Source: Collinsella aerofaciens | GTDB taxonomy: Bacteria > Actinomycetota > Coriobacteriia > Coriobacteriales > Coriobacteriaceae | Direction of reading: 5' to 3' | DNA length: 57,273 bases | Assembly (NCBI RefSeq): GCF_015670795.1 | Contig: NZ_JADPCJ010000015.1 | Location: 1 to 57,273 of the forward strand | Part shown: one piece after another, positions 7,991 to 17,012 of the stretch | Numbering within the stretch: position 1 is the first letter of the stretch | How the letters are laid out: every line of letters begins with the position of its first letter | Position numbers and translations under genes: made by a program | Notes under the pieces: generated by a model | What the model saw: the letters and a program-made list of their open reading frames with translations, nothing else | The model's database searches: none | What the model was told of the DNA's origin: nothing

Positions 7991-8929
7991 CTACTTTGCG
8001 CTGGTAAGAACACCGGTGGTGTCGAAGGCCGGGGTGAAGCTCTCGTCTACCGCGCCGCCCTCTTGCCAGAACATCGTCGTAAAACCCAGGTCGTCGGCAT
8101 GGTCGAGCACCTGCTCGTACTCCTCGCGCGTCACGGCACGCGCCAGGTCGCCGCCCTGCTCGCGCATAAGTGCATTGGGCGTGTACTGGTTCATGACCGA
8201 GATCGGCACATCGCCCACCGTCTGCCACACCAGGTCCAGCACGCGACACGAATCGTCTGCATGTCCCGGCAGTACCAGATGGCGCACAATCATGCCGCGC
8301 TTCATGAGCCCGCCCTCATCCACCATCTCTCCCCCGCGGCGCTCGATCTCGCGCGCCATCTGAGCCAGGCCTGACACGGCCACACGTGGGTAGTCCTTTA
8401 TATGAGAGAGCGACTGCGCAAGCCCGGCATTGGCATATTTAAAGTCGGTAAGCCACACATCGACCAGGTCGCCCAGCGCCGCCACGGCACTCGCGCGCTC
8501 GTAACCACTCGTGTTGTAGACGATCGGGATAACCAGTCCGCGCGCCCGTGCCGCGGCAATCACGGCAGGCAACAGGTGCGCATAGTGCGTCGCCGTCACC
8601 AAATTGATGTTGTTGGCACCCTGGTCCTGCAGTTCCAGCATAATCTCGACCAGGCGCTCAGGCGAAATCTCAAGGCCAAAATTGCCGGTCGAGATCTCGT
8701 GGTTCTGGCAGTAGATACATTTAAGCGAGCAACCGCTAAAGAAGATCGCGCCCGAACCGGCCTCGCCCGAGATAGGCGGCTCCTCCCACATATGAAGCGC
8801 GGCGCGGGCCACCTTGAGCGTGTCGTTAGCACCGCAGACGCCGTGCGCGCCCTCATCGCGCGCCGTACCGCAACGGCGCGGACACAAATGGCAGGCGGGC
8901 GAAAAAAGTTCGGTCAACGACGTCGGCAT
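7991..8929 (-). CDS. Radical SAM protein, PflA-like (COG1313 type)
   Basis: The 312-residue protein carries the radical SAM iron-sulfur motif CSLKCIYC (CX3CX2C) near residue 70. An N-terminal cysteine pair, ACHLCPRRCG, precedes it and could hold a further cluster. Blocks LVTATHYAHLL and VWLTDFKY fit the PflA-like COG1313 group, whose members are called pyruvate-formate-lyase-activating-like but whose targets are mostly unknown. ATG 8929 is preferred to a TTG at 8944 because GGAG lies 8 bases upstream of it. No glycyl-radical enzyme gene is adjacent, so the substrate cannot be inferred. Confidence 0.88.
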   Translation of the reverse strand: MPTSLTELFSPACHLCPRRCGTARDEGAHGVCGANDTLKVARAALHMWEEPPISGEAGSGAIFFSGCSLKCIYCQNHEISTGNFGLEISPERLVEIMLELQDQGANNINLVTATHYAHLLPAVIAAARARGLVIPIVYNTSGYERASAVAALGDLVDVWLTDFKYANAGLAQSLSHIKDYPRVAVSGLAQMAREIERRGGEMVDEGGLMKRGMIVRHLVLPGHADDSCRVLDLVWQTVGDVPISVMNQYTPNALMREQGGDLARAVTREEYEQVLDHADDLGFTTMFWQEGGAVDESFTPAFDTTGVLTSAK

Positions 8930-9061
8930 AAAAACATGCTCCAAAACAACGATTCAGCAGCTCAAACGTAAAGGGCCAGACCGGGTAGACGGCTCCGTCC
9001 CTAAGGCGCCGTAATCGTCCGACACGATTTTTGTAATGTCAAGACTGGAATCGATAAAGTG

Positions 9062-9230
9062 CCGCTTTATGATGTAGTTATTCCGCCCCCCGCGGAGCAA
9101 CTGGGTGAACCGTCGCGTTTATTTAGGGAGCCCACACAGTCGTGCCTAGTACAGGTATCCTTCGTTGTTAAGGACGCTGGAACAGTCGATGAGGGCACCC
9201 ACCTGTTTTAGGTGGGTTCATTTTCGTAAC
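9062..9230 (+). ncRNA. Candidate structured RNA, possibly 6S RNA
   Basis: This stretch has no convincing gene and ends in a perfect hairpin (ACCCACCT, loop, AGGTGGGT at 9197-9217) followed by TCATTTT, which looks like an intrinsic terminator. Several internal pairings are possible, and the 3' block GGGCACCCACC...GGTGGGTTC reminds me of 6S (SsrS) RNAs of Gram-positive bacteria. Candidate -10 sequences GATAAAGT (near 9053) and TATGAT (near 9068) would give a transcript of about 150-170 nt. The identification is from memory of the family and is uncertain. Confidence 0.42.
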
Positions 9231-9453
9231 GTGGGGGGTGGTTTTCTTTTGCCGAAAATCACCATACAGTCCATATGGATCCCCGCCGGCATCCCGACAA
9301 GCCATCGACAACATTCCAATATCTGGTATGCGCGTGATAATCGCACGGTGCAAACCTCCGCACCCCCCTCGGTCGAGTATCATGGGACAGCTATGCCATT
9401 TCCGCGTAGCAACCTTTGACCTTTTCCTTCGACGCTTGGCGGTTTTTAGATTC

Positions 9454-10653
9454 ATGGCTTCATCCCCGAGCTACATACCGTACCTATGCGTGGCAGCGGC
9501 GGCTTTTATCACGACCTTCCTCGCGGTGCCCCTGGTCAAGCGCTTGGCAATTAAGCTCGATGCCGTCGACTATCCTTCTAAGCGCCGCATCAACACCAAG
9601 CCCATCCCGCGTTTGGGCGGAACGGCGGTGTTTTTGGGCCTGGTCGTTGCCTGCATTGTGCAAATCCTAGGCACCTGGTACCTAGGCTGGCCACCCGTCC
9701 TGGTGCCGCACCCGCGCCTTCACATTAGCTATCCCATGCTGACGCTCTCCTTTACCGTCATCTTTGCGACCGGCGCTATCGACGACGTCTTCCAGCTCAC
9801 GCCCAAGCAAAAGCTGGCCGGACAGGTCCTCGCCGCGCTTATCGCCTGCATGGGCGGCCTAAAAATCGGCGTCATCGTCAACCCGTTTGCTCCCGGCGAG
9901 ATCATGCTCGGATGGCTCGCCTACCCCATCACCGTAATCTATCTGGTGGCATTCACCAACATCATTAACCTCATCGACGGCCTCGACGGCTTGGCCACGG
10001 GCATCTGCGGCATCGCCTCGTTCACCATGTTTTCGATGGCCGTTCTCTCGGGCCGCATCGACGCCGCCGCGCTCTCCATTGCGCTCTTTGGCGCCTGTCT
10101 GGCCTTTTTGCGCTACAACTTCAACCCCGCAAGCATCTTCTTGGGCGACTCGGGGTCGCTGCTTCTGGGCTTTGCGCTGGGCTCCATCTCGCTGCTCAAC
10201 GTGAGCCGCACCGCCGCACTCACCTCGCTTATCATCCCGCTCATCGTTGCCGGCGTGCCTATCATCGACACGTTTAGCGCCATCGTGCGCCGCAAGCGCG
10301 CCCACATTAGCATCGGGCAGGCCGACAAGGGCCACATCCACCACCGCCTGATCCAAAAAGGCTACAACCAAAAACAGGCTGTGCTGCTCATCTATGCCTG
10401 GTGCATTATGCTTTCGGCCGGCGCCGCCGCCATCAATCAGGTCGAGGCGCCCATGCGCGTGCTCATCTTTACCGTGCTTGCCATTGGCTCGGCGGCCTTT
10501 GCCAAGCACCTGCACCTGTTTGAACCCGTGCTGCGCCACCATTACAACAAGCGCACGCACGAGGACGAACTGGTCACCCCCGACGACCCCGCCTTTAAGC
10601 AGGAGGAGCAGGCAGCCGAGGAGCGCAAAGAAGAGCGCCACCACAAGCTCTAG
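9454..10653 (+). CDS. Undecaprenyl-phosphate GlcNAc-1-phosphate transferase (WecA/TagO type)
   Basis: This polytopic membrane enzyme of the MraY/WecA family transfers a sugar-1-phosphate from a UDP-sugar to undecaprenyl phosphate, starting a cell-surface polymer. Roughly ten hydrophobic helices are visible over 399 residues. Signature loops are present: RRINTKPIPRLGG near 50, ATGAIDDV near 110, NLIDGLDGLATG near 170, FLGDSGSLLLG near 230 and the histidine loop GHIHHRL near 290. ATG 9454 starts just before the first helix but lacks a strong ribosome site, so the start is less certain. The C-terminus is charged and cytoplasmic. Confidence 0.9.
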   Translation: MASSPSYIPYLCVAAAAFITTFLAVPLVKRLAIKLDAVDYPSKRRINTKPIPRLGGTAVFLGLVVACIVQILGTWYLGWPPVLVPHPRLHISYPMLTLSFTVIFATGAIDDVFQLTPKQKLAGQVLAALIACMGGLKIGVIVNPFAPGEIMLGWLAYPITVIYLVAFTNIINLIDGLDGLATGICGIASFTMFSMAVLSGRIDAAALSIALFGACLAFLRYNFNPASIFLGDSGSLLLGFALGSISLLNVSRTAALTSLIIPLIVAGVPIIDTFSAIVRRKRAHISIGQADKGHIHHRLIQKGYNQKQAVLLIYAWCIMLSAGAAAINQVEAPMRVLIFTVLAIGSAAFAKHLHLFEPVLRHHYNKRTHEDELVTPDDPAFKQEEQAAEERKEERHHKL

Positions 10654-10812
10654 GGCAAGCTGCCGAGGATGTGCCAAGGCGTTGGCAGCCGTTCGCGCGA
10701 ACGCCGCGGCGGACTTGAAAGCCGGCCCCTGGCAGTCCCTCACCCACTCACGCCCACCCCTCTCAATAAACACGCTATCATCAAAACCTGCGAACGAACG
10801 TTAGGAGCAATC

Positions 10813-11862
10813 ATGCCAAACGAGAACAGCTACGAAGTCGCGCTGCAAAAGAGCAACGCCATTCGCGAGGGCTTGGCCAATACGCCCGAGAAGTTCACCA
10901 TGCTTACCGGCGACCGCCCCACCGGCCGTCTGCACCTGGGTCACTACTTTGGCACCCTCAAGGGCCGCGTGGAGCTGCAGAACATGGGCGCCAGGACCAA
11001 CGTACTCATCGCCGACTACCAGGTCATCACCGACCGCGACACCACCGAGCACATCCAGGACAACGTGTACAACATGGTCATGGACTACCTTGCCTGCGGC
11101 ATCGACCCCGACAAGACCATGATCTACGCGCACTCCGCCGTGCCCGCCGCCAACCAGCTCATGCTGCCGTTCCTGTCGCTGGTGTCCGAGGCCGAGCTGG
11201 CGCGCAACCCCACGGTCAAGGCCGAGATGGAGGCCTCGGGCCACGAGCTTACCGGCCTTCTGCTCACCTACCCGGTGCACCAGGCCTGCGACATTCTGTT
11301 CTGCAAGGGCAACGTCGTGCCCGTCGGTCGCGACCAGCTGCCGCACATCGAGCTCACCCGCACCATCGCCCGCCGCTTTAACAACCGCTACGGCAAGGTA
11401 TTTCCCGAGGTCGACGCATTGCTGTCCGAGACCCCGCTGCTTCCCGGCCTTGACGGTCGCAAGATGAGCAAGAGCTACGGCAACGCCATCAACATCTCGA
11501 TGACCGCTGAGGAGACGGCCAAGCGCATCAAGAAAAGCCAGACCGACTCTGAGCGCATGATCACGTTCGATCCCGAGAACCGCCCCGGCGTGTCTGGCCT
11601 GCTTTCGACAGCCGCCATCTGCACCGGTCGCTCCGAGGTCGAGATTGCCGAGGAGATCGGCATGGGCGGCTCCGGCCAGCTCAAGAAGTACGTGACCGAG
11701 GTCGTCAACGAGTACTTCGCACCTATCCGCGAGCGTCGCCAGCGCTACGAGAACGATCTGGATTACGTGAAGGACGTGCTGCACGAGGGCAACCGTCGCG
11801 CCAACGAGATCGCCGAGCAGACCCTGGCAGAGGTTCAGGACGCCATGGGCATGGTGTACTAG
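10813..11862 (+). CDS. trpS: Tryptophanyl-tRNA synthetase
   Basis: This class I synthetase charges tRNA-Trp. The HIGH-type motif GRLHLGHYFG lies near residue 40, and the KMSKS motif is GRKMSKSYGN near 220. The adjacent GRDQLPHIELTRTIARRFN block is diagnostic of TrpRS. Length is 349 residues, as expected. ATG 10813 has AGGAG 5 bases upstream. It follows the TagO-like gene by 159 bases and has its own terminator. Confidence 0.96.
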   Translation: MPNENSYEVALQKSNAIREGLANTPEKFTMLTGDRPTGRLHLGHYFGTLKGRVELQNMGARTNVLIADYQVITDRDTTEHIQDNVYNMVMDYLACGIDPDKTMIYAHSAVPAANQLMLPFLSLVSEAELARNPTVKAEMEASGHELTGLLLTYPVHQACDILFCKGNVVPVGRDQLPHIELTRTIARRFNNRYGKVFPEVDALLSETPLLPGLDGRKMSKSYGNAINISMTAEETAKRIKKSQTDSERMITFDPENRPGVSGLLSTAAICTGRSEVEIAEEIGMGGSGQLKKYVTEVVNEYFAPIRERRQRYENDLDYVKDVLHEGNRRANEIAEQTLAEVQDAMGMVY

Positions 11863-11896
11863 ACCGATTTGCTGGCTTGAGTTTTCGATTGCTTTA

Positions 11897-11925
11897 GGGC
11901 GGGCGCTACGGCGTCCGCCTTTTTT
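11897..11925 (+). terminator. Terminator of trpS
   Basis: GGGCGGGCGC and GGCGTCCGCC form an imperfect G+C-rich stem around TAC, followed directly by six T residues, 35 bases after the trpS stop. Confidence 0.88.
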
Positions 11926-11972
11926 GGAGCCGGACCGCTTCGACTCCGTCCATCGCACCCCCTCGACAAACA

Positions 11973-12014
11973 GGAACAGGCCCGCCGGCAGCTAGTTGCC
12001 AGCGGGCCTGTTCC
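11973..12014. terminator. Perfect 13-bp hairpin between trpS and the MGMT-like gene
   Basis: GGAACAGGCCCGC and its exact complement flank a 16-base loop. There is no T run, so it may be a pause or structured element rather than a terminator. It is the main feature of the 390-base gap 11863-12255, which also holds the palindrome at 12199-12239. Confidence 0.5.
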
Positions 12015-12198
12015 CGAAGTACACCGTTGAATCGCACAGAGGGGAGGAATGCGAATCAAACTCAACAGGGCAGGCTTTTTCATCGCCTATTGCCTGCTCC
12101 GTTGCTGAAACCAATATAGTTCACCGTGGTTTACTTTCTGACGGCAAAGTACGCCACCACACCTTCTCCATAAGTTAGCTCTGGTAAACCTACAGCGT

Positions 12199-12239
12199 AA
12201 AACCACCACAAAGGGGACAGGCGCCTTTGTGGTGGTTTT
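12199..12239 (-). repeat. Gene-end palindrome, copy 2
   Basis: AAAACCACCACAAAGG and CCTTTGTGGTGGTTTT surround the loop GGACAGGCG. It lies 17 bases beyond the stop codon of the MGMT-like gene. On the minus strand the stem ends in TTTT, so it can act as an intrinsic terminator. Confidence 0.85.
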
Positions 12240-12255
12240 CGCCACGGCAGAACCG

Positions 12256-12576
12256 CTAGAGCCCGGCAGGCCAGCGACAGGCGGCCAAGTCGACGTGCAT
12301 GTCGTCCTTAAACGCCACACCCTCCCCTAGCAAAAGCTCACGTTGAGCATCGGGACCGCCAAAAGCGAAGCCCTCGCATATGCGCCCGTCGGCAAACACC
12401 ACGCGGTGACAGGGAATCTCGCCGGGGCGCGGATTACTATGCAGGGCATACCCCACGTACCGCGCACTTCGTGGACGACCGGCAAGCAGCGCCACCTGGC
12501 CATACGTGGCGACCATCCCCTCGGGGATCTGCTCGACCACCTCGTACACCCGTTCAAAAAAGCCCTCAGACGCCAT
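12256..12576 (-). CDS. MGMT-family methyltransferase-like DNA-binding protein
   Basis: The 106 residues form the C-terminal DNA-binding and active-site domain of O6-methylguanine-DNA methyltransferase without the N-terminal Ada/Ogt domain. The blocks VATYGQVALLAG, the helix-turn-helix ARYVGYALHSNP and IPCHRVV are clear. The active-site cysteine is kept (PCHR), unlike alkyltransferase-like proteins in which it is usually tryptophan, so methyl transfer remains possible. ATG 12576 has GGGAG upstream. It probably takes part in recognition or repair of alkylated guanine. Confidence 0.88.
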   Translation of the reverse strand: MASEGFFERVYEVVEQIPEGMVATYGQVALLAGRPRSARYVGYALHSNPRPGEIPCHRVVFADGRICEGFAFGGPDAQRELLLGEGVAFKDDMHVDLAACRWPAGL

Positions 12577-12603
12577 TGCTCGCTCCCTTCCACCCGGAAA
12601 AGC

Positions 12604-12646
12604 ATAAACCACCACAACGGTGCCTGTCCCCTTTGTGGTGGTTTAT
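12604..12646 (-). repeat. Gene-end palindrome, copy 3
   Basis: The arms ATAAACCACCACAA and TTGTGGTGGTTTAT enclose CGGTGCCTGTCCCC; one inner arm base differs from the other copies and the loop is in the opposite orientation to copies 2, 4 and 6. It lies 11 bases beyond the degV stop codon. Confidence 0.85.
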
Positions 12647-12656
12647 GGCAGATCGG

Positions 12657-13511
12657 TTAGTTAGCGGGCTGGAAGAAGGCTACGGCGACGGCGCCGGGGC
12701 CTACGTGGGTGCCGATGGTGGCGCCGATGGTGTGAACGGGCAACTCGCCCTCGGTGTGGCCAGCCCACAGTGCCGCGCTGTCCTCGACATACTTCTTGAG
12801 CACCGCATCCGAAAGGCCCGTATAGCCGAGCGCCAGCGGCATGGAGAAGTCGACGCCGCCCGCCTGCTCGACCTTCTGGTTCAACAGGTTTCTACCGTTT
12901 TTGGAACCGCGCGCCTTGCCCAGCTGCACGATGAGGCCGTCCTCGGCGGCCACGACCGGCTTCACGTTGAGCAGCGTACCCACGGCGCCGGCCGCAGCAG
13001 ACAGACGACCGCCACGCACCAGATACTCCAGCGTCTCGAGCAGGCCGATAACCACCACGCGGTCGCGCACGGCCTCGACCGCTGCCGCGATCTGGGCCGC
13101 ACTACGGCCCTCATCAACCAGGCGCAGCGCATACTCGACCAGCACGCGCTCTCCCAAGGTCACGTTATTGCTGTCCACGACGAACACGTCGCCGCCCGGC
13201 GCCTCGGCAAGTGCGGTACGGGCGCTCTGATTGGTGCCCGAAAGCTTGGCGCCCACGGTAATAATCACGGCCTCGTCGCCGGCCTCACGCGCCTCGGCAA
13301 TCGCCTGCGAAAACGCGTACGGGTTGACCTGGCCGGTCTTGGGCAGCTCATCGCGCTCCACGAGCATCTCGTAAAAGCGCTGGTGATCGATGTCGACGCC
13401 ATCCATGTACACATCGGTGCCAAAGGTGACGGACAGCGGCAGAACACGCAGAGCGGGGTGCTCCGCCGGCGACATATCGCTTGCGGAATCGGTAATAATG
13501 CGGACGGACAT
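12657..13511 (-). CDS. DegV family fatty-acid-binding protein
   Basis: DegV/FakB proteins bind a single fatty acid and present it to a fatty-acid kinase for phosphorylation; whether this one does so is inferred. The 284 residues begin with VRIITDSASDM, the family ligand-cradle start. Further blocks are LPLSVTFG, KTGQVNPYAF near 80, the ISGTN equivalent LSGTNQSA near 120, the conserved TLEYLVRGGRLS near 185 and the final IGTHVGPGAVAVAFF. ATG 13511 has AAAGGA upstream; the longer frame adds an unrelated leader. A MarR regulator is 119 bases upstream on the same strand. Confidence 0.92.
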   Translation of the reverse strand: MSVRIITDSASDMSPAEHPALRVLPLSVTFGTDVYMDGVDIDHQRFYEMLVERDELPKTGQVNPYAFSQAIAEAREAGDEAVIITVGAKLSGTNQSARTALAEAPGGDVFVVDSNNVTLGERVLVEYALRLVDEGRSAAQIAAAVEAVRDRVVVIGLLETLEYLVRGGRLSAAAGAVGTLLNVKPVVAAEDGLIVQLGKARGSKNGRNLLNQKVEQAGGVDFSMPLALGYTGLSDAVLKKYVEDSAALWAGHTEGELPVHTIGATIGTHVGPGAVAVAFFQPAN

Positions 13512-13630
13512 AACAAATCCTTTCTTGCGCAGGTCTCGCGCGGGGAATTTAGACAGCATTGCCCCGGCACGGTATACGCGCTCAAACGGGACTATGCAGT
13601 TGTTAATGGGAAGCAAATGCCTTGGCGGCC

Positions 13631-14080
13631 TTAGATCTCGCGCAGGGTGTTGAGAATCGTACGCAGCGACGCATACATCTGCTCGCGCTGCTCCACGCCC
13701 ATGGCCTTACCGGTGGTGTCGAGCACGTCGTGGATGATACGGTCGGCCTCGTTCATGCTCTCGCCACCCAGCGTGGTCAGGCGAACCGGTGCGCGGTACT
13801 TGACGGCAGCATCGCCCGAGTCATCAACCTCGACAAAGCCGCCCTCCTCCAGGTGCGCCAGCGTGCGCGAAACGGCAGCGCGCGTCACGCCGGCCACGCG
13901 AGCCAGATCGGCGCCGGTCATGCCGTCCTTGCTGCGCTCCAGGTAGTACAGGCACATAACGTCGGAGCCCTTGAGGCCCAGCCTTGCGCCCTCAGACGTC
14001 TTAATGCGCTGGATCTCCTTGTACAGCCCGCTAATCAGTCCGACAAAATCCTCGAAACGTGTCTCGTCGTTCTGCTGCAT
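13631..14080 (-). CDS. MarR-family transcriptional regulator
   Basis: A 149-residue winged-helix protein. The recognition region is LARVAGVTRAAVSRTLAHLEEGGFVEV near residues 60-85, followed by a wing (KYRAPVRLTTLG) and C-terminal dimerisation helices. MarR proteins are dimeric repressors or activators released by small ligands. It lies upstream of degV on the same strand and might control it or itself. The spacer between them, 13512-13630, shows no clear palindrome. The ligand is unknown. Confidence 0.88.
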   Translation of the reverse strand: MQQNDETRFEDFVGLISGLYKEIQRIKTSEGARLGLKGSDVMCLYYLERSKDGMTGADLARVAGVTRAAVSRTLAHLEEGGFVEVDDSGDAAVKYRAPVRLTTLGGESMNEADRIIHDVLDTTGKAMGVEQREQMYASLRTILNTLREI

Positions 14081-14183
14081 GGGAGACGACCGCCTTTCGC
14101 TTGCATGATGCTAACGGGTAAACATCTTAGCCGTACTCAGCGACTGCCGCCTCCACGCGACCCAATTGTTAACCCATCAACAT

Positions 14184-14222
14184 AAAAACCACCACAAAGG
14201 GGACAGGCACCTTTGTGGTGGT
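14184..14222 (-). repeat. Gene-end palindrome, copy 4
   Basis: ACCACCACAAAGG and CCTTTGTGGTGGT enclose GGACAGGCA. It is 29 bases beyond the stop codon of the B3/B4 gene and is the closest intact match to the half copy at the IS. Confidence 0.85.
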
Positions 14223-14250
14223 CTGGGGCATCAATAGGTTCTAGGCGCCG

Positions 14251-14970
14251 CTACAGCTCCACGCAGGGATTGTCGCGGGTCACAAGCGTCTTAACGACAA
14301 CCGTCGCTCCCAGATAGCGCTCGAGCAGCTCGGCCAAGCGATCGATGGCGGCCTGGCAATCCCCCATCCGCTCGGGCTCCACGCACTCAATCGCCAGAAA
14401 TGCGTCCGCCGAATCGTCGGACAGCGCCGTGCGAACGCCATCGCGCCAGTTCCAGCAACGGCACACGGCGCCCGCATCATCGATATAAGCAAGCTCACCG
14501 GGCAGCGTCGGATCATCCGCCTCCTCGCCAAGTGGCAAGAACGCGTCGCCGCCGTCGGTCACCTTCAAGCGAAGGTCTCCCTCAATCGCATGCAGATCCT
14601 CGCCTCCCACGGGCAGCGCATAGGTCAACGACACCGTGTTGTAAATATCCACCGCCGGTGTGATATGACCGACCGGCTTGCCCTTGAGCACGCGCTTGAG
14701 CAAGTTCTCGATCGAGCAGCGGGCGCCCTTTTTAGTCTTGAACAGCCGGTACGCGTCACGCCAAGCCTTCACCGGCGCGTTCTCGCTGATGGTATCGCTC
14801 GTCAGGCGACGCTCCGCTTCGATATTGGCGCGGTCGAGCAACGCGGCAATGGCATCCACGTCCTCCTGGGGAATCTGAGCCGCGGGCTTCATGCCCTTTA
14901 CGACCACGACGCCGACCGCCGCCTGTGGAAACAGCTCCCAAAACGAATTCTCGGCAACAAAGCCCTTCAT
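14251..14970 (-). CDS. B3/B4 tRNA-binding domain protein
   Basis: The 239-residue protein matches the stand-alone B3/B4 domain of phenylalanyl-tRNA synthetase beta chain (COG3382 type), a fold used for tRNA recognition and editing. Visible blocks are WRDAYRLFKTKKGARCSIENLLKRVLKG near residues 70-100, IYNTVSLTYALPVGGED and the closing metal- or tRNA-side segment YIDDAGAVCRCWNWRDG. Stand-alone forms may clear mischarged amino acids, but this is unproven. ATG 14970 is preferred to ATG 14985 because GGGAGAG precedes it. Confidence 0.82.
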   Translation of the reverse strand: MKGFVAENSFWELFPQAAVGVVVVKGMKPAAQIPQEDVDAIAALLDRANIEAERRLTSDTISENAPVKAWRDAYRLFKTKKGARCSIENLLKRVLKGKPVGHITPAVDIYNTVSLTYALPVGGEDLHAIEGDLRLKVTDGGDAFLPLGEEADDPTLPGELAYIDDAGAVCRCWNWRDGVRTALSDDSADAFLAIECVEPERMGDCQAAIDRLAELLERYLGATVVVKTLVTRDNPCVEL

Positions 14971-15000
14971 ACGCTCTCCCTTCATTGTGCGCGCCCGAGT

Positions 15001-15027
15001 GAGGGCGCCTAAACAAAAAGCGCCCTC
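15001..15027. other. Perfect 8-bp hairpin upstream of the B3/B4 gene
   Basis: GAGGGCGC and GCGCCCTC flank an 11-base A-rich loop, 31 bases before the B3/B4 start codon. It would lie in the leader RNA and could be an attenuator or a terminator of upstream transcription. Confidence 0.4.
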
Positions 15028-15141
15028 ACAGCGGCCACCTTCAAAGTCCTACGGTGCCGCCACAAGAGCGCTTGCGCTGCCCCCATCCGGAGAAGGGGGC
15101 GATATGTCAGGCGTATTGTAACCTGAGTCATCCGCCCAAGC

Positions 15142-15182
15142 AAAACCACCACAAAGGTAACTGTCCCCTTTGTGGTGGTTAT
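15142..15182 (-). repeat. Gene-end palindrome, copy 5
   Basis: AAAACCACCACAAAGG and CCTTTGTGGTGGTT enclose TAACTGTCCC; the loop is in the same orientation as copy 3. It lies 16 bases beyond the pckA stop codon. Confidence 0.85.
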
Positions 15183-15197
15183 GGACTTGCGGCGACG

Positions 15198-16868
15198 CTA
15201 GTGGCGGAATCCCAGCAGGCCGCGGCCGCGATGACGGGCCTCGGCGGACACTTGGGCGTGCGGGCCGGCGGCCTTGACGGACTCGGGCAGGTGCGAGTAC
15301 TTCTTCTCGAAGTTCTCCTCGAACATCACCGCCAGGTTGTGAGCTGCCTCGTCGTAGCGCGCGGTGCTCTGCCAGTACTGGCGCGGCACCAGGATGCCGT
15401 CGGGCACGCCATGGCACGTGGTGGGAATGTCGACATTAAAGATATCGTCGTGCACAAACTCGCTGTCCTCGATGGTACCGTCGAGGGCGCGAGCGACCAG
15501 TGAGCGCGTGTAGGCCAGCTCGATGCGATGGCCCACGCCATAACCGCCGCCAATCCAGCCGGTGTTGACCAAGTAGACGCGCGTGCGGCCGTCGGCGATG
15601 CGCTCGCCGAGCATCTTAGCGTAGACCATGGGGTCGAGCGGCATAAACGGCTCGCCAAACAGCGAGGAGAACGTGGGCGTGGGCTCGGTGACGCCGACCT
15701 CGGTGCCGGGGATCTTGGCGGTGAAGCCCGTCACAAAGTGGTACATGGCGGCGTCGGCCGTCAGGCGCGAGATGGGCGGCAACACGCCAAAGGCGTCGCA
15801 GGTCAGGAACAGCACGACGCTCGGAGTGGTGCCCATGCCCCTGGTCCACGCGTTGGGGATATGCTCCACAGGGTAGGCCACGCGCGTATTGTGCGTGATC
15901 GAGACGTCGTCGTAGTTAGGCTTGCGATTCTCATCGAGTACCACGTTTTCACAGATGGCGCCAAAGCGAACGGCGTTGAAGATCTCGGGCTCGTGGAACG
16001 CATCCAGGCCCTCGCACTTGGCGTAGCAGCCGCCCTCGACGTTAAAGATGCCCATATCGGACCAGCCGTGCTCGTCATCGCCGATCAGCAGGCGCGTGGG
16101 ATTGGCCGAAAGCGTGGTCTTGCCGGTGCCGGACAGGCCAAAGAACACCGCGGTCTCGTGCGTGACGGGATCCATACTGGCCGAGCAATGCATAGGCAGA
16201 ACGTCGTCTTCGACGGGCAGCAGGTAGTTCATGACACTGAAGATGGACTTCTTGATCTCGCCGGAGTAGCCGGTGCCCGCGACCAGAATCACGCGCTCCT
16301 GGAAGTTGATGATCACCGCGGCGCTGGAGTTGAGGCCCTTGATGGCAGGGTCGCACTGGTAGCCCGGCGCGGCGAGCACGCAGAAGTCCGGCTCGCCGGT
16401 ACGCGCGATTTCGCGGGCGAGCGGGCGGGCGAGCATCTGCTTGATGAAGAGCGCCTGACTTGCGCGCTCGCAGGCAACAAGCAGTCGGCGCGTGTGATTA
16501 CGATCGGCACCAGCCATACCGCGAGTGACGAACACGTCGCGCTCGTTGAGATAGTCGACGATGCCGGCCTTGATGGCCTCGTAGCTCTCGGCAGAAAGCG
16601 GGCGGTTGACGGCACCCCAGGCAATCTTGTCGTGCACGTCGGGCGTATCAACAATAAAGCGGTCGTTGGGCGAGCGGCCAGTGCGCTCCCCCGTCTCGAT
16701 CACCAGCGCGCCGTTGGAGGCCATGCGGCCTTCGTTGCGGCGGATGGCGTGCTCGACGAGCTCGGCTGCCGGCAGGTCAACCAGCAGGCGGGGCTGATTC
16801 TCGGCGGGATCTTCGACCAGTGTAATGCCAAAGTTGGACAGAACTTCTGCAGGGGTAACACCAGGCAT
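15198..16868 (-). CDS. pckA: Phosphoenolpyruvate carboxykinase (ATP)
   Basis: The enzyme interconverts oxaloacetate plus ATP with phosphoenolpyruvate, CO2 and ADP, for gluconeogenesis or, in gut anaerobes, CO2 fixation. The kinase P-loop FGLSGTGKTTLSA lies near residue 240, the metal and substrate region GDDEHGWSD near 265, ENRKPNYDDVSITHNTRVAYP near 320 and the RVYLVNTGWIGG block near 435. At 556 residues it is slightly longer than the E. coli enzyme. ATG 16868 has AAAGGAGG upstream; the longer frame to 16982 is unlikely. Confidence 0.96.
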   Translation of the reverse strand: MPGVTPAEVLSNFGITLVEDPAENQPRLLVDLPAAELVEHAIRRNEGRMASNGALVIETGERTGRSPNDRFIVDTPDVHDKIAWGAVNRPLSAESYEAIKAGIVDYLNERDVFVTRGMAGADRNHTRRLLVACERASQALFIKQMLARPLAREIARTGEPDFCVLAAPGYQCDPAIKGLNSSAAVIINFQERVILVAGTGYSGEIKKSIFSVMNYLLPVEDDVLPMHCSASMDPVTHETAVFFGLSGTGKTTLSANPTRLLIGDDEHGWSDMGIFNVEGGCYAKCEGLDAFHEPEIFNAVRFGAICENVVLDENRKPNYDDVSITHNTRVAYPVEHIPNAWTRGMGTTPSVVLFLTCDAFGVLPPISRLTADAAMYHFVTGFTAKIPGTEVGVTEPTPTFSSLFGEPFMPLDPMVYAKMLGERIADGRTRVYLVNTGWIGGGYGVGHRIELAYTRSLVARALDGTIEDSEFVHDDIFNVDIPTTCHGVPDGILVPRQYWQSTARYDEAAHNLAVMFEENFEKKYSHLPESVKAAGPHAQVSAEARHRGRGLLGFRH

Positions 16869-17012
16869 GGGGCCTCCTTTAAAAACGCGACACGTGGACG
16901 CGGCGCGCACTTTACTCACGTAAAGCCCGTTGTACCCGATATGCAAAAACGTTTTTGCGGCAACGGCGAAGCGCCCGCTCAACGGTCAAAAATCGCACGC
17001 AAGCGGCCTAGT

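Noticed and set aside
9165..9419. 84-codon plus-strand frame in the candidate RNA region
   Set aside because: No ribosome site, overlaps the terminal hairpin, and has no family resemblance.
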